From the NCBI GenBank assembly GCA_016748015.1, contig JAAOMT010000193.1, positions 1-64,000 on the forward strand: a stretch of DNA of 64,000 nucleotides, read 5' to 3'. The stretch is from Geosiphon pyriformis. Lineage: Eukaryota; Glomeromycota; Glomeromycetes; Archaeosporales; Geosiphonaceae. Made by a program: the position numbers and the translations under genes. Shown in pieces: positions 22,760-35,399 of this stretch (positions are counted from its first letter, which is position 1; every line of letters begins with the position of its first letter). Under the pieces are notes generated by a model. The model had not been told where the DNA came from and did no database searches. It saw only the letters and a program-made list of their open reading frames with translations.

Positions 22760-24127
22760 TGTCAATAATAGTGATTGGTTCCCGATCTCGTGGAATCTCA
22801 TCTGGTTGGACTAGTATTTTCTGTACTCCTAATTGTGGAATATTACTGGTAGATGGTAATGTGATGTTGTGATATGGTTTCAGTTGATCTCCATGTGCTG
22901 CTTTGGTTAAAATTTTGTTATCCAATCTTAATTTGTAAGCTCCATTTCCTAGACTTTCTTCTATGTGAAATGGTCCGTTCTATTTGAGGTCAAATTTTCC
23001 ATTTCATTGTTTTTCCGCTTTGGTACGATATAGTAATACTTTGTCTCCAATTTTGAATTCAGCTGGTTTGTCTGGTAGTTGACTATCATGTCTTTTTTTC
23101 TGTGTTTTTTGTGACTTTTGAATATTATTAGCTGCTCTTCTTCATTTGTTTTCCAATGTTTCTATTAAGTCATATGTTCTTCTCAGTAATGTTTCTTGAA
23201 AATTTTCTTCTGTTATTGGTTCAGCTGGATATGTATTAATTTCTCTCTCTACTGGTAATGTTGCTATTCTTCCATATACTAATTCAAATGGTGTTGTTTA
23301 TGTAGTATCTTGTTTCATTGTCCGATAAGCAAATAGTACTGATGGTATGAACAAATCCCAATCGTTCTGGTTTTCTTGGCTGAGCTTGGCTATTGCTTCA
23401 CACAATGTTCTGTTGAATCTTTCTACTAATCCATTGGTTTGTGGATGGTATAGTGATGATAATAGTCTCTTGATTCCGAATCTTTGGCTCAATTCTGTTA
23501 ATGTTCTGTTCACAAAATGAGTTCCTTGGTCTGATAATAATTCTTTTGGACATCCATGTCGACAAATCAAATCCTGATGAATGAATTCAGCAACAGATTC
23601 TGCATCCACTCTTTGAATTGCTTTCGTCTCTGGCCATTTAGTGAGATAGTTCATAGCTACTGCTATATATCTGTTTCTTCTGCTGGTAATTGTTAATGGT
23701 CCCACTAAATCAATTCCCATACAGTCAAATGGTTGTCCCACTTTGATTGGTTTTAATGGTTCACTGGGTCTTGTTCCTTCTTTTTGCTGACAAGCATCAC
23801 AATTTTGAACATATTGAATGATGTTTGGGTACATTGATGGCCAATAGTATCTTTTTCTAGTCCTTTCCATGATTGCTTCTTTGTGAAAATGTCCTGCTGT
23901 TGGATTTGAGTGCATGTTGAATAATATTGTCTCTTTTTCTGGCTCTGTAATTACTCTAATTGGTTGATCTGGATCCCTTCTATTTTTTTGATAAAGTATA
24001 TTTTTGGTGAGTGATAAAATATTTTGATTGTTGTTTGATACTTCTTCATTCCATTTGAGATAAATTTTCCTTGAACTGTTGAATGTTTATATAATATTGA
24101 AGTTGTTGATATTTTTGTATGTTCATC
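22743..24127 (-). pseudogene. Integrase of element B
   Basis: The core (23298-23915) is open, with HSNPTAGHFHKE, CDACQQKEG, GIDLVGPL, LLSDQGTHFVN and GLVERFN. The HHCC site and all three DDE acids are therefore intact. The C-terminal GPY/F region and tail end near 22743. Stops at about 23297 and 22980, and a frame change near the N-terminus (24010-24060), spoil the frame. It is the most intact integrase in the window. Confidence 0.9.
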
Positions 24128-24189
24128 TTTTGTTATATTTTTCGTTGGTATTGTTCTGATTTTGTTATATTTTTGGGTTGAAATGTTCT

Positions 24190-25616
24190 TAGATTTGTCT
24201 TATTCACAATAAATCGTCAGCATTTCTGTTGTCTTTTCCTTTTTTGTAATGTATAGTATAATTGTATGATGCAAGTGCCATTTTCCATTTTGACTGTCTT
24301 CCATCTCCAAATTCTTGTTTTTGGAGTGATGTTAATTCCTTGTGATCTGTGTATACTTCAAACTTCTGGTTCAAGTATTCTTTTCATTTCATGACGGCCC
24401 AATATATTGCTAAGTGTTCTTGTTCCAGTGTTCCATAGTTCTTTTCGGCTGGTGTTAAACCTCTGCTGGCATATACTACTGGATGTTCTCTGCCATCCAG
24501 TCCTCTTTGAGATAATACTGCTCCCAATGCTTGGCTGGATGTATCGGTGGTAATGATGAATGGTTTGTTGTAATCTAAATAGATCAGTACTAGAGCTTGG
24601 ATGAGCTTTTTCCTCAGAATATCAAAAGCTTCTTGTTGACTTTCTGTCCATTCATATTTCACATTTTTGTTTTGCAGTTGATTGAGTGGCTGCGCTATCT
24701 TGGAAAAGTTCTTGATAAAACAACGATAGTAGCTGGCAAATCCCAAGAATGATTTCAGTTCTGTTATATTGGTCGGCACTGAAAAGTTCTTTACTATCTC
24801 TATTTTCTCTGAATCCATTTTGATGCCATCTTTGCTGACTATGTGTCCCAAGAATTTGAGTTCTGTCTTGCCAAAGAAGCACTTTGTCATATTTAACTTT
24901 AGTCCTGCTCTTCTTAGTCTTTCAAACACTTGTTGAAGATGATGAAGATGATCATCAAACATTTTTGAGAATACATTGGTGTTGTCCAAGTATACAACTA
25001 CTGATTTCCACAATAAGCCAGTATAAATAATTTTCATTAGCTGTTGGAAAGTTGCTGGGGCATTGGTTAAGCCAAATGGCATTACTTCAAATTCAAAATT
25101 CCCTTCTCTAGTAGTAAATGCCGTTTTCTCTTTGTCAGCTGGATTCATGGCTACTTGCCAGTAACCACTGTTCAAATCTAATGTGGAGAACCATTTGTTC
25201 CCACCAAAAGCATCAAATAATTCTTGTATTTGTGGAGTTGGATAACTGTCTCCATGAGTTACACCATTGAGTTTCCTGTAGTCTACACAAAACCAGATTT
25301 TTCCATTTTTCTTATGGACAAGTACCACTGGTGACAACTATGGGCTCATTGATAGTTGAATTAGCCCATTGTCAAGCATTCTGTTTATCTCTTGATGAAT
25401 AATCTCGTGGCTGGCTGGCAGCACTCTGTATGCTCTTTGTTTGATTGGCATTGTATCTCCAGTTTTAATCTGATGCTGGATGATGTTAGTTTGGCCAAAC
25501 TCATTTTTGCTGGCAAAGATGTCATTGAAATTGTTGAGTAGCATTTTGAGCTGCATACATTGGAGTGGATCTAAGTTTCCCATGTTTATTTGTTCCAATT
25601 GTTCTGGTTGGAGCAA
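24190..25616 (-). pseudogene. Reverse transcriptase and RNase H of element B
   Basis: A 92-codon block (25338-25616) and a 317-codon block (24384-25337) cover RT and most of RNase H, separated by a single stop. Motifs are SPVVLVHKKNGKIWFCVDY, FSTLDLNSGYWQVAMNPADK, FGLTNAPATFQQLM and, at the active site, VVYLDNTNVF. The second Asp of YLDD is Asn, a G-to-A change expected to kill polymerisation. RNase H keeps ITTDTSSQALGAVLSQ and EQEHLAIYWAV. Confidence 0.92.
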
Positions 25617-25628
25617 ATAACATTTGTC

Positions 25629-26672
25629 TCATCCATAGATTGTCTGTGATGTGATGTCAACATATCCACAAAGTTGTAGAAAGTCTGGAATGGAGTTTGG
25701 TGGTTGGTCTTCTATTTCTGTGGTTAAATATCCGATGGTGATTCCTTCTGGTATGTTGATGACATTACCAGTGTTATTGTAGATGGGAATTTTTATGCTG
25801 CTATAGCTTTTGGCTGGTATGTAGAGATTGATCAACCCAATCTCTCCTGATTTACAAAGGGTTGCTTCCGCTTCAAAAATCTGTTCTTGCTTTTTTTCCT
25901 TCCTTTCTATTGCTAATATGTACTGGCTATATGGTGGAATAGAAATAGCTTGACCAGTTGAGATAATTTCTTCTTGGCCAACAATTTTTTCCTCCACTAT
26001 ATTAACTGGTACCTCTATTCTATCTGTTGATCCAAATCTTTGTATTCTCCTCGCTGTTATTCCCAATTCCTCACTCTTTCCCACTGACACTAACTGAGCT
26101 ACTCTAATCAAAGGCAGGAATATTGCCTGTGCTATCTTTTTGTTGGGCTCTATTATATAGGCCTTTTCTGAGTCATTTTGTAGCATGACGATGATATTTC
26201 CTACATATCCTGTGTCAATTATTCCTTCTTTTATATTGATTCCTCTTTTCGCTAAACTACTCTTAGATATTAATTGAACCATTGTTGTTGCCGGAATTTC
26301 TAGTGCTATTTTCAAATCAAGGCAGGTGCGTGAATGCGGTTCTAATTTGATGGCATTTTTTCCTGGATATCTCAGATCAAACCCTGTATTTATGTCATGT
26401 GCACATTCTGGCATAATACCTTTCCCATTGTTACTATACTATTTTAACTCTTGTTCTTTGGAGAGATCTGGTAGTGCAATGTATTGTTCATAGTTTAAAT
26501 TGGGTTTTGAATCTGAGTCTGAATCGTTTTTGTCGTCATTGCCAATTTGAATGGAGCTTGAACCGTTGTTATCATTGTCATCATTGGAGTTTAAATTGCA
26601 ATTGATCGGCGATTCTGATTCTGATGCACAGCTGCTGATTGGTTCTTTTTCTTTAGGGATTAAGTAGATCAT
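25629..26672 (-). pseudogene. Acidic linker and dUTPase of element B
   Basis: The acidic linker (26439-26672) is rich in Ser, Asp and Asn. After one stop, 261 codons hold dUTPase motifs TGFDLRYPGK (1), SKSSLAKRGI (2), EGIIDTGYVGN (3), NKKIAQAIFLP (4) and ARRIQRFGSTDR (5). Motif 3 keeps the catalytic Asp and the Tyr. Motif 5 has a Gly-to-Arg change and motif 2 reads SKS where SRS or PRS is usual. The IPPYSQY region and the link to RT follow. Confidence 0.87.
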
Positions 26673-26741
26673 GCGTGGTGGTGGATTGTAAATGAGGTCA
26701 CACTCATTACAATACTGGAAGTCACAGGGAATTAGACAGTG

Positions 26742-27310
26742 TTAACATAGTCGAGTGTTCAACTGCTCTAACCGTTGTTCTTGTTCTTCCCTTGTGGGTG
26801 CTAATTCTTGGTAGTGTTTGTGGAATTGCTCCAGATCCAGGAGGTTTATGATGGGTTCTGTGTCCCAGTCAAGCTCTAAAGGTTCTGGGGGGTTGTTTTT
26901 AATCATTTTTATCTCTTTTGGCATTGTCTCTTTGATTTTTACAAGTGCCATTTGCCAAATTTTGTCGTCATCATATGGACAACTGTCCAGTTGCTGCACG
27001 GCTCTTCTCCAGACTGCTTCTATTGGGGTTCTTTTCCTTATCCAGTCACTTATTAGAATCGTGTATTGACACGATATGTCACATGTTCCTCCACGTCCTG
27101 GGATGTCGTTCCATATCCCTTCGTCCAAGAGAGTCTTTCCACAAGCTAAGCATGGCTGATTGTCTCATTTCTCTACTCGTTTTGGTCTTTCAAAGTGTTC
27201 AAGAATGCATGGACAACAATAGAACCTAGTTGCCATTGAATATTTCTCATCGTTCCCACAGCATGTGCACATTAACGACAATTTCTTGCCACAATTGACA
27301 CATATCAGCT
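26742..27310 (-). pseudogene. Cys-rich Pol module of element B
   Basis: The open block 26742-27128 starts at the NDIPGRGGTCDISCQYTI landmark and ends in LNTRLC. Upstream, to about 27310, lie the VNCGKKLSL- and YCCPCILEHFE-type pairs and CLACGKTLLDEG. The relation to protease and dUTPase is the same as in the other copies. Zinc binding is an inference from the CxxC pairs. Confidence 0.63.
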
Positions 27311-27599
27311 TAAGTTGACAATAAGTAGATTATTGTGGTATAATGTAGGTGTTATAAACGGTGGTGGTTTGGGTGGTCTCTTTTTCTTTCCCTTTTTTTT
27401 TATTTTTTTTGTCCTCTTCCCATTCCCAGCTTGACATTGGTCTGCTCTCGTCATTGTCAGTTCATGTCAGGTCATCAGTTTCCCAGATAAGTTCTTCCTT
27501 CTGTTTCCCTTTTCTCTTGTTGTTGTCATCCCAGGAGAATATTGGCGGTAGTTTGTTGTGCTCTTCGTCAGCCCACGATACTTGGTAGGCTTTTCTTTC

Positions 27600-28369
27600 T
27601 CCTCCTCCAGTTCGATCAATAGTTTCTCTCTTGGAGGCGTTTTGAAGTGGCCACACATGGCCAGAACACGTATGTGTTGGCCCTGATACGTTAACTGAAG
27701 TTTTTGGGTGTTTTAGTCTAACATTGCATTGACTTTGGATAGCCAGTCATTACCAACGAGAGCTTGGTATTGAGTGGCTTCCATTACTAGAACTTTAATG
27801 GGGGTCACGATGCCATTGACTTCAAAAGGAAATTCATCGATTTCACCGATTGGAGTTTTGGTCACTTCGTTAGCTATGATGATTCTGGTGCTGGCAGCTC
27901 GATCAACTCGGCAACCTAATTGATCCATGAGTTGTCGTGTAATTATACTGCTAGCTGATCTACTATCTAAGATGAGTTTGATGGGGTGACCATCAACTCT
28001 GGCATCCGTATACATTGCTGTTATGGGTTTCTCTTCAAGGGCAGCTCCACTGAATAACAGTATTAGTGTGTTTTCTTCGAGTTCGAAAGGAAAGATGGCT
28101 GCTAGGAATTCGTTGCTAGAGATGATTGCCAGTAGAATTGTGTTGGTAGGTACGTGCTGATTGGATTCTGTGTTGTTGGATGTGGCATTTTCTGGGGTCA
28201 CCAGGAGACTTAAATAATGTTGGGAATTTGGGTTTTGGACGCAACTGATATCCAAATTCTGGGTGCATGATCTTGATAGTAGGTCTAGTGAACAGGGAAT
28301 CGGTTGGTGAACAACCATTGCTGATCTCCAGTTTTGAGTGACTCTGAATTGAGGGTTGCCTGATGTCAT
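27600..28369 (-). pseudogene. Aspartic protease domain of element B
   Basis: 218 open codons (27713-28369) include the conserved QYALVGNDWL-type strand and IKLILDSRSASSIIT. The invariant Gly of the D-S/T-G motif is Arg (GGN to AGN), which should inactivate the protease. A Lys/Glu-rich tail follows toward 27460. Confidence 0.8.
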
Positions 28370-28639
28370 TTGAGCTGGGTTCTGGGGTGGTGTTTGAATT
28401 GGTTGGGGTTGATAGATGATTTGTGGCTGTGGTTAATATATTACTTGTGACTGCAGCTGATAAATCGGAGGTTGATATACTGGCAGTTGATAGATGGGTT
28501 GCTGCATCATTGGCAGGTAATTATTCTGATATTGGTCTTAACTTTGATTTGGATAATGATTCGGAGTTTGGAACTGGCAATTGGGATTTTGATATTGATT
28601 TCCCGATTGTTGGTTATTTAAATGCTGGCGACAGTCAAT

Positions 28640-30379
28640 TTAGATATGTTCTTGTTTACCACAATAGTGGCAGATACGTGTTTCCTGTTGCCACTGTTGA
28701 TTGGTTGATAAAAATGGATGCAGTTGATTTTGGCCATGATTATAATTTCCTTGATTATTGTGTCGTTGTGGAAACTGATAAATGGCGTGATTGTCAGCTA
28801 AGTATCCTTCCAATCTCTTATTAATTGATTCACTGAACTTCTCTAATTTGGAATCCAATTCAGATGATCCGTTTATTACTAGATTAACAGCTTGGGCATG
28901 GTTAGCCTCTAACTCAGCGGATTCAAAATCTCTGGCGCATGTGACTGCATCTTAAAGCATGCCAGGATGCAATGGATGTACATGTTGCAAGATGCTGCTG
29001 CATAGACCACAGATAAACTGGTTAAATATCTGTGATGCTGTGAAATAGTCATTGTCAATTGCTTAAATTTGGTGCAAGTTTTGATGGAAGCATCCCAGGT
29101 AAGTAGTAACTGCTTCAGTTTCTCCTTGTTTCATGGTGGTGAATGTATTGACTAGGCAATTGATGCTATTGTTGTTGCTGAAGTATCTTAGGAATTCCGC
29201 TTTGAAGGCATTGAAATCTTGTGGTTTATTAATCAAGCTCTAGTACCATGAATTGGCAATATCCTTGAGAAAGTAGGGAATGGCTTGCATTGTTCGAGCA
29301 TCATTCCATCCATTGGCTGCAATGGCCTTTTCTACATCATTCAGCCATATTTGAGCATCATCCTCTTCGCCAGTAAAGTTGTCAAGTTTTGCAATGAGTG
29401 CATAGGCCATTGGGTCTAAGTTAGGTAGTTGTGGTGGCTGTTGAAGTAGTTGTTGGGGTGGTAGTTAAAGTGGCTGCTGTATGGGTTCGGCTATGGGATT
29501 AATCGGCAGTTGATCGATGACAATTACTGGAGGTAAGTTTTGCTGATTAATTACTTTGGGGTTTTGATTTCTTGGATTTGGTGGCGTTTAAATATTCGGA
29601 GTTTTGATTTCCAGATTTTCTAACTGTTGCTGAGTTTGAATGTTCGGGGTTTCAACTTCCGGGTTTTCAGGGATTAGGTGTAGGTAAATGAATTCTTGAT
29701 CCTCTGATTCTTCTTCCTCCTTTTCTGATTTTGCTGCTTCCCATAGATTAGAGATTCTGAAATCTGGTGGAGACGATGGTGATCAAAGTCTTGATGGGGT
29801 TGATAATCACGAATTAAATTCCTCAAAGTATTCACCATATGGTCCTAACAATTCTGTTTTCCTTTGTCTACTTTGGAATAGGAATCATCCAAATGCTGAT
29901 ATCACAGTTGATAGAAATGTGTCAGTTGATGATATGTTGATGGCACTTTCAGGTGTATAGTGGTATGATGGATTACTTGGGGATTCAACTCTGTTTTTCT
30001 TCCAAGCAGGTGGCTGTATTTTTCAGGGTGTTACTGCTGGTGTTTGTAATTTTCCCTTGCCTTTACTAGCATATGTAATTAGATATCTTTGTTGAGTGTG
30101 GTGTTCAATTTCTTTGTTAATCTCAGTGATGATGGATGCAAAATTATGATTTGTTGGTAGGTTGGTGTTTTGAATTAATTCCTTATAGAAAGTTTCTCTT
30201 GCTGATTCAGTATTCACTGGTGTTCCTAATAAAGAGAAAATCTTTTTATTGATGTAGAAATTGAAGGCTGATTCGGCAGATATATGATTGTGATTTAATC
30301 CCAAGTATGGACAATAGTGTTGAAATAAAAATTTTGTGAATCCTAAATGGTTTGCTCCTATAATTTCTGATTCTGCCAC
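28640..30379 (-). pseudogene. gag of element B, broken
   Basis: The start MAESEIIGANHLGFTKFLF at 30379 opens 118 codons. The capsid region (about 29420-28840) has the WY and YFSNNNSINCLVNTFTT landmarks. The C-terminal piece 28640-28858 ends in a zinc knuckle CHYCGKQEHI, after which a stop separates the last Cys (VNC). Further stops lie near 29465, 29590, 29780 and 30022. Confidence 0.83.
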
Positions 30380-30421
30380 TTTTGGTTTGGTGTTGTTAGT
30401 GCTGGTTCTCTGTAGGATTAT

Positions 30422-30439
30422 ACCTCACAGGGAGCACCA
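30422..30439 (-). promoter_or_regulatory. Primer binding site of element B
   Basis: Read on the minus strand it is TGGTGCTCCCTGTGAGGT, two bases inside the 5' LTR. It is the best preserved of the four sites. Its complement has a CCA end, discriminator A, a 7-nt acceptor strand and a CCTCAC that fits a T-stem, consistent with elongator tRNA-Met. The tRNA species is inferred. Confidence 0.72.
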
Positions 30440-30441
30440 AA

Positions 30442-31325
30442 TGTTACAGGTGATTATTTCTGCTGTTGAATTAAATAACAAACCCATAACTTGGTGCTTA
30501 AAAGCTACTTCCATTGAGGCTGTTCTGCAGGTACTGTATCTGAAGATTTTGATGGATTTAAAGGTTTTGGTTGAATCCTTTGTATAATAGACAGAGATTC
30601 AATAGTGTCAATAGTAAAGATATTTTCCAAGAGTTTTCCCAATTTCTTTTTCAGCGTGGTGGCTGGATTTAGTCTGGCAGTTGTGCTCTTCTGATAAGCT
30701 ATCCAATAATATATAAAAATTCTACCCGTATTTCTGGGTCTTTTACCAGGCTATCTTTGACGTCAATAACTCAGCGCTTAATCATTTATCAATTAGTATA
30801 TAACAACAAATCAAAATAAAATAAAGAAAAAGAAATAAAAGAAAATAAAGAAAGCAAAGAAATAAGCCAAGGTGATTTGCAGATTAGTATCCCGTCAATA
30901 GTCATGATCAAGAGCTATTGTTTTAGCATAGTCAAGTATCAATTACTATCAACATGAAGGATTGATAGTGGGGAAGTGGATAGAGATATAAAATAATTAT
31001 TTATTTGATAATTGTGTTTCTAGGCTAAGGATTCTGTGATATCAATTCTGTTTTTTCTGTTTCTAACACTACTGCTATATATACATAATTGGGATTCCTC
31101 AATTCCTCGAGTCTTCACGATAGGAATTCTGGAATTCCTGAAATTCTGTGATTTCTTTGAGAGGAATCCTGAAATTCTGCAATTCTGCAATTTCTTGTTG
31201 GGAATCCTAAAATTCCTGGAATCCTGCAATTCCTAAGAGGAATCCTGGAATTCCATATTTACTACGCTTACTTCTGATTGGCTAATAATTATGCTAATAT
31301 ATTTCCTATATTTCTATGAGTAACA
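30442..31325 (-). repeat. 5' LTR of element B
   Basis: It runs from TGTTACAGGTGATTATTTC to TCTATGAGTAACA and is the partner of 20879-21720. The A-rich tract near 30815-30860 and the palindrome block at 31120-31255 are present. It lies directly against element C sequence at 31326 (TCGGCTGGCATATGC), which continues the RNase H interrupted at 20878. Confidence 0.92.
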
Positions 31326-32330
31326 TCGGCTGGCATATGCTACTGGATGTTCTCTGCCATCTGGTCCCTTTTGAGATAGTACTGTTCTTAATGCTTGGTC
31401 TGATGCATCAGTGGTAATAATGAATGGTTTGTTGTGATTTGGATAGATCAGTACTGGAGCTTGAATAAGCTTTCTTTTCAGAATATCAAAAGCTTCTTGT
31501 TGACTTTCTGTCCATTCATATTTTGTATTTTTGGTTTGCAGATTATTGAGTAGTTGAGCTATTTTTGAAAAGTTCTTTATAAAGTGTCGATAATAGCTTG
31601 CAAATCCCAAGAATGATTTCAATTCAGTCATATTAGTTGGTATTGGAAAGTTCTTTACTATCTTTATTTTCTCTGGATCCATTTTGATGTCGTTTTTACT
31701 GACTATGTGTCCCAAGAATTTTAGTTCTGTCTTGCTGAAGAAGCACTTTGTTGCATTTAACTTTAGTCCTGCTCTTCTTAGTCTTTTGAACACTTGTTGA
31801 AGATAATGAAGATAATCATCAAATGTTTTTGAGAATACATTGGTGTCATCCAAGTATACAACTACTGATTTCCACAATAAGCCAGTATAAATGATTTCCA
31901 TTAGCCATTGGAAAGTGGCTGGAGCATTGGTTAAGCTGAAGAGCATTACTTCAAATTTGAAATTCTCTTCTCTAGTGGTGAATGCCATCTTCTTTTTGTC
32001 GGCTGGATCCATGGCTACTTGCCAGTAACCACTTTCTAAGTCTAATGTTGAGAACCATTTGTTTTTGCTGAAAGCGTTGAACAATTCTTGTATTCTTGGT
32101 GTTGGATAGCTGTTTCCACGAGTTACACCATTGAGTTTTCTGTAGTCCACACAAAATCAGATTTTTCCATTCTTCTTCCAGATGAGTACCACTAGTAATG
32201 ACTATGGACTTATTGATGGTTGAATTAGCCCATTGTTAAACATTTGGTTTATTTCTTAACGAATAATCTCATGGCTAGCTGGTAGTACTCTGTATGCTCT
32301 TTGTTTAATTGGCATTGCATCTTCAGTCTT
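31326..32330 (-). pseudogene. Reverse transcriptase and RNase H start of element C
   Basis: Of 278 open codons ending at 31314, the part above 31326 belongs to C. It holds MDYRKLNGVTRGN, FSTLDLESGYWQVAMDPADK, FSLTNAPATFQWLM, an intact VVYLDDTNVFSKTF active site and RNase H ITTDASDQALRTVLSQK. Upstream blocks to 32330 carry the fingers region with stops. The RT catalytic Asp pair is intact here, unlike in B and D. Confidence 0.9.
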
Positions 32331-32333
32331 AAT

Positions 32334-33303
32334 CTAATGCTGGATGATGTCAGTTCGGCCAAACTTGTTTTCACTGGCAAAAATGTCATTGAAATTGTTG
32401 AGCAACATCTTGAGCTGCATATGTTGAAGTGGATTTAAGTTTCCTATGTTTATTTGTTCCAATTGCTCTGGTTGGAGCAAATAACATTCGTTTTGTCCAT
32501 ATATTGTTTGTGATGTAATATTAACATATCCACAAAGCTGTAGAAAGTCCAAAATGGTGCTTGGTGGTTGATTCTTTATTTTAGTGCTTAAGTATCTAAT
32601 GGTGGTTCCAGCTGGTATTACTATGACATTTTCTGTATTATTATAGATGGGAATTTTGATGTGGCTGTAATCTTTGGCTAGTATATGAAGATTGATGAGT
32701 CCAATCTCTCCTGATTCACAAAAGGTTGGTTCTGCTTCAAAAATCTGATTCTGTTCTTTTACTTCCCACTTTATTCCTACTATGTACTGGCCATATGGTG
32801 GAATGAAAATTGCTTGACCCGTTAAGATAATTTCTTCTTGGTTAACAATTTTTTCTTCTGCCATATTGACTAGTACATCTATTCTACCTGTTGATCTAAA
32901 TCCCTGTATTTTTTTTGTTGTTATTCCTAATTCCTCTCTATTTCCCACTAATACTAACTGCACTATTTTTACCAGAAGGAGGAAAATTGTCTGTGCTATC
33001 TTTTCATTTGGCTCTATGATATAGGTCTTTTCAGAGTTGTTTTGTAGCATAACAATGATATTTCCTACATATTCTGCATTAATTATTCCTCCTCTTATAT
33101 TAATCTCTCTTTTCACTAAACTACTCCTATATACTAGTTAAAATATTGTTATTGCTGGGATTTCTAATGCTATTTTTAGATCAATGCAAGTGCATGAATG
33201 TGGTTTCAATTTGATTGCATCTTTTCCTGGATACCTCAGATCAAATCCAGCATCAGTATTATGCATGCGTTCCAGCATAATACCTTCATTATTATCATTA
33301 TAC
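32334..33303 (-). pseudogene. dUTPase of element C
   Basis: An open block of 260 codons (32334-33116) begins inside motif 2, with the VK(R)EINIRGG strand, GGIINAEYVGN (3), NEKIAQTIFLLL (4) and TKKIQGFRSTGR (5). Motif 1 (AGFDLRYPGK) lies upstream at about 33225-33260, beyond a stop. The catalytic Asp of motif 3 is Asn, as in D, so this copy should be inactive. The IPPYGQY region and LQPEQLEQ link to RT follow. Confidence 0.85.
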
Positions 33304-34200
33304 TATTTTAACTTCTGTTCTTTGAAGAGGTCTGGCAGTGCAATGTATTGTTCATATTTTGGGTCGAAATTTGAATCTAAGTTGGAATCATCATCATTGT
33401 TATTGCCAATTTGAACAGAGCTGAAACTGGTGTTTTTGTCATCATCGTTGTCGGAGTTTGAATTAGGATTGAACAGTGATTCCGATTTGGATGTGTAACT
33501 GCTGATTGGTTTGATTTCCTCTGGAATCGTGTAGATTATGCATGGTAGTGGATTGTAAATGAGATCACACTCATTACAATATTGGAAGTTACAGGAAATC
33601 AAACAGTGGTCACATAATCGGGTGTTTAGTTGTTCTAAATACTGCTTCTGCTCTTCTCTTGTAGGTGCCAAATTTTGGTAGTATTTGTGGAAGTCTTCTG
33701 GATCTGTTTCTTTGTCCATGAAAGCATCTGGATTAGGAATATGAATGATATCAACTGGTTCTGGAGGATTGTTCTTAATTTCCAGTATTTCACTGAGTGT
33801 AGCACCTTCTACTTTGGCATTGGCCATTCACCAGATCTCCTCTTCATCATGGGGGTAACTGTTTAAATGATCAAGTGTTTGGTGCCATGCTGCTGTAATT
33901 GGGATAACACGACTTACCCAGTCACTAATGAGGATCGTATATTGGCACAAAGTGTTACACGTTCCTCCTCGACCAGGAATGTCATTCCATATTCCTTCAT
34001 CAAGCAGTTGTTCACTGCAAGCGAGACATGGTTCATTGTTCCACTTGCCCTGTTTTTTTGGGTAGCTATAGCATTTTCTATAGCATGGCTTACAATAATA
34101 ATGGGTTTGCATCCAGTGGTTTTTGTCTGGCACGATCTATGCTCCCATGGAAAAAAATTTCTTTTCACAGTCTTTGCATTTGAGTGGAATATATGGTGAT
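33303..34200 (-). pseudogene. Cys-rich module and acidic linker of element C
   Basis: Two open blocks, 33828-34133 and 33303-33827, hold most of the module. The first has the THYYCKPCYRKCYSYPKK landmark, PCLACSEQLLDEG, NDIPGRGGTCNTLCQYTI and SDWV. The second has LCDHCLISCNFQYCNECD, then the Asp/Ser/Asn-rich linker. One stop lies between them. This is the clearest copy for defining Cys spacing. Confidence 0.68.
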
Positions 34201-34598
34201 TGTGGTAGTGGCTCATGAACTGAGTATAAACTGGTCCAGCCACTGGTTATTTCACTGGTACTGGTGGTCTCTTCCAGTGTGGTTTCTTTCCCTTTTCCCT
34301 TTCTATTATCTTTCTCTTCCCATTCCCAATCGGCTGGTTTATTGTAGTCATTTTTTGTTTTCCAAGCTTGGTCAGAGGTCCAGATAAGTTCTGTTTCTTT
34401 TTGCTTTCCTTTAATGTTGCCATTCCAAGAAGGTACTGATGGCAACTTGTTATGGTCTTGGTCAGCCCACAAGACTTAATAAGCTTCCCAGGTAGGTTTT
34501 TTTGTTTCTTCCTCAAACTCGATGAGTAGTTGGGCGTTGCTTGGCTTAAAGTGACCACAAGTGGCCAGTGTTCGAGTATGCTGACCACCAAAGGTTAA

Positions 34599-35252
34599 TT
34601 ATAGTTTTTGGGTGGTCCAATTAAGAGTAGTGTGGGTTTTTAACAACCAATTATTGCCCACGAGAGCCTGGTATTGTGTGGCTTCCATTACCAAGACTTT
34701 GATAGGTATGATAATGCCATTGATTTCGAATGAGAAATCGTTGATTTCGCCGATTGGAGTTTTGGTCGCTCCATCAGTAGTGATTATATGAGCACTAACA
34801 GCACGATCAACTCGGCGACCTAATTGGTCCATGAGTTGTTGCGTGATAATGCTGCCTACTGAACCATTGTCTAGGATTAATTTAATGGAATGGCCATTTA
34901 CTTTGGCATTAGTGTATATTGCTGTAATGAGTTTTTCTTCAAGAGCAGCTCTACTAAATAATGGGACTGGAATGGTTTCCTCAAACTCAAATGAAAAGAT
35001 GGCTGCTAATGTTTCATTTTTGGTGACCATTGCTGGTAGTATGTTGCTGGTAAGTTTTTGAATTGGGTTGGTTTCTGGGTTGCTGGGTGTGGCGTCTTCT
35101 GGGATAACCAGGAAACTTAAATAGTTCTGGGAATTTAGGTTTTGGGTGGCATCGGTACCCAAATTCTGAGAATGCAATCCTGATGGTGAGTTGGAGGAAC
35201 TGGAGATCAGTTGGTGAACAACCATTGCTGATCTCCAGTTTTGTTGTGTCAT
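34599..35252 (-). pseudogene. Aspartic protease domain of element C
   Basis: 217 open codons contain IKLILDNGSVGSIITQQLMDQ, where the D-S-G motif has become D-N-G (AGT to AAT), followed by VMEATQYQALVGNNWL. A stop separates it from gag upstream. It should be inactive. Confidence 0.8.
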
Positions 35253-35399
35253 TCTTGGTCTTTGGGTTCTGTGTTAAGGTAAGTTTTGGGGTGGTGTTTG
35301 AAAGGTTTTAGGTTGATAGATTAATTGTGGCTGTGGTTGATAGATTATGGATGGCTGTAGTTGATATATTGCTAGTGGCTGTGGTTGATAAACTGGGGT

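Larger units (their letters stand above)
20879..31325 (-). mobile_element. Element B, complete minus-strand retrotransposon
   Basis: LTRs at 30442-31325 (5') and 20879-21720 (3') bound an internal region of about 8.4 kb after removal of the artefactual duplicate. It is the innermost and best preserved copy, with open blocks of 317 (RT), 261 (dUTPase), 219 (ORF3), 218 (protease) and 205 (integrase) codons. Nesting makes it younger than C. It still carries stops, an RT active-site change (YLDN) and a protease change (DSR). Confidence 0.93.
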
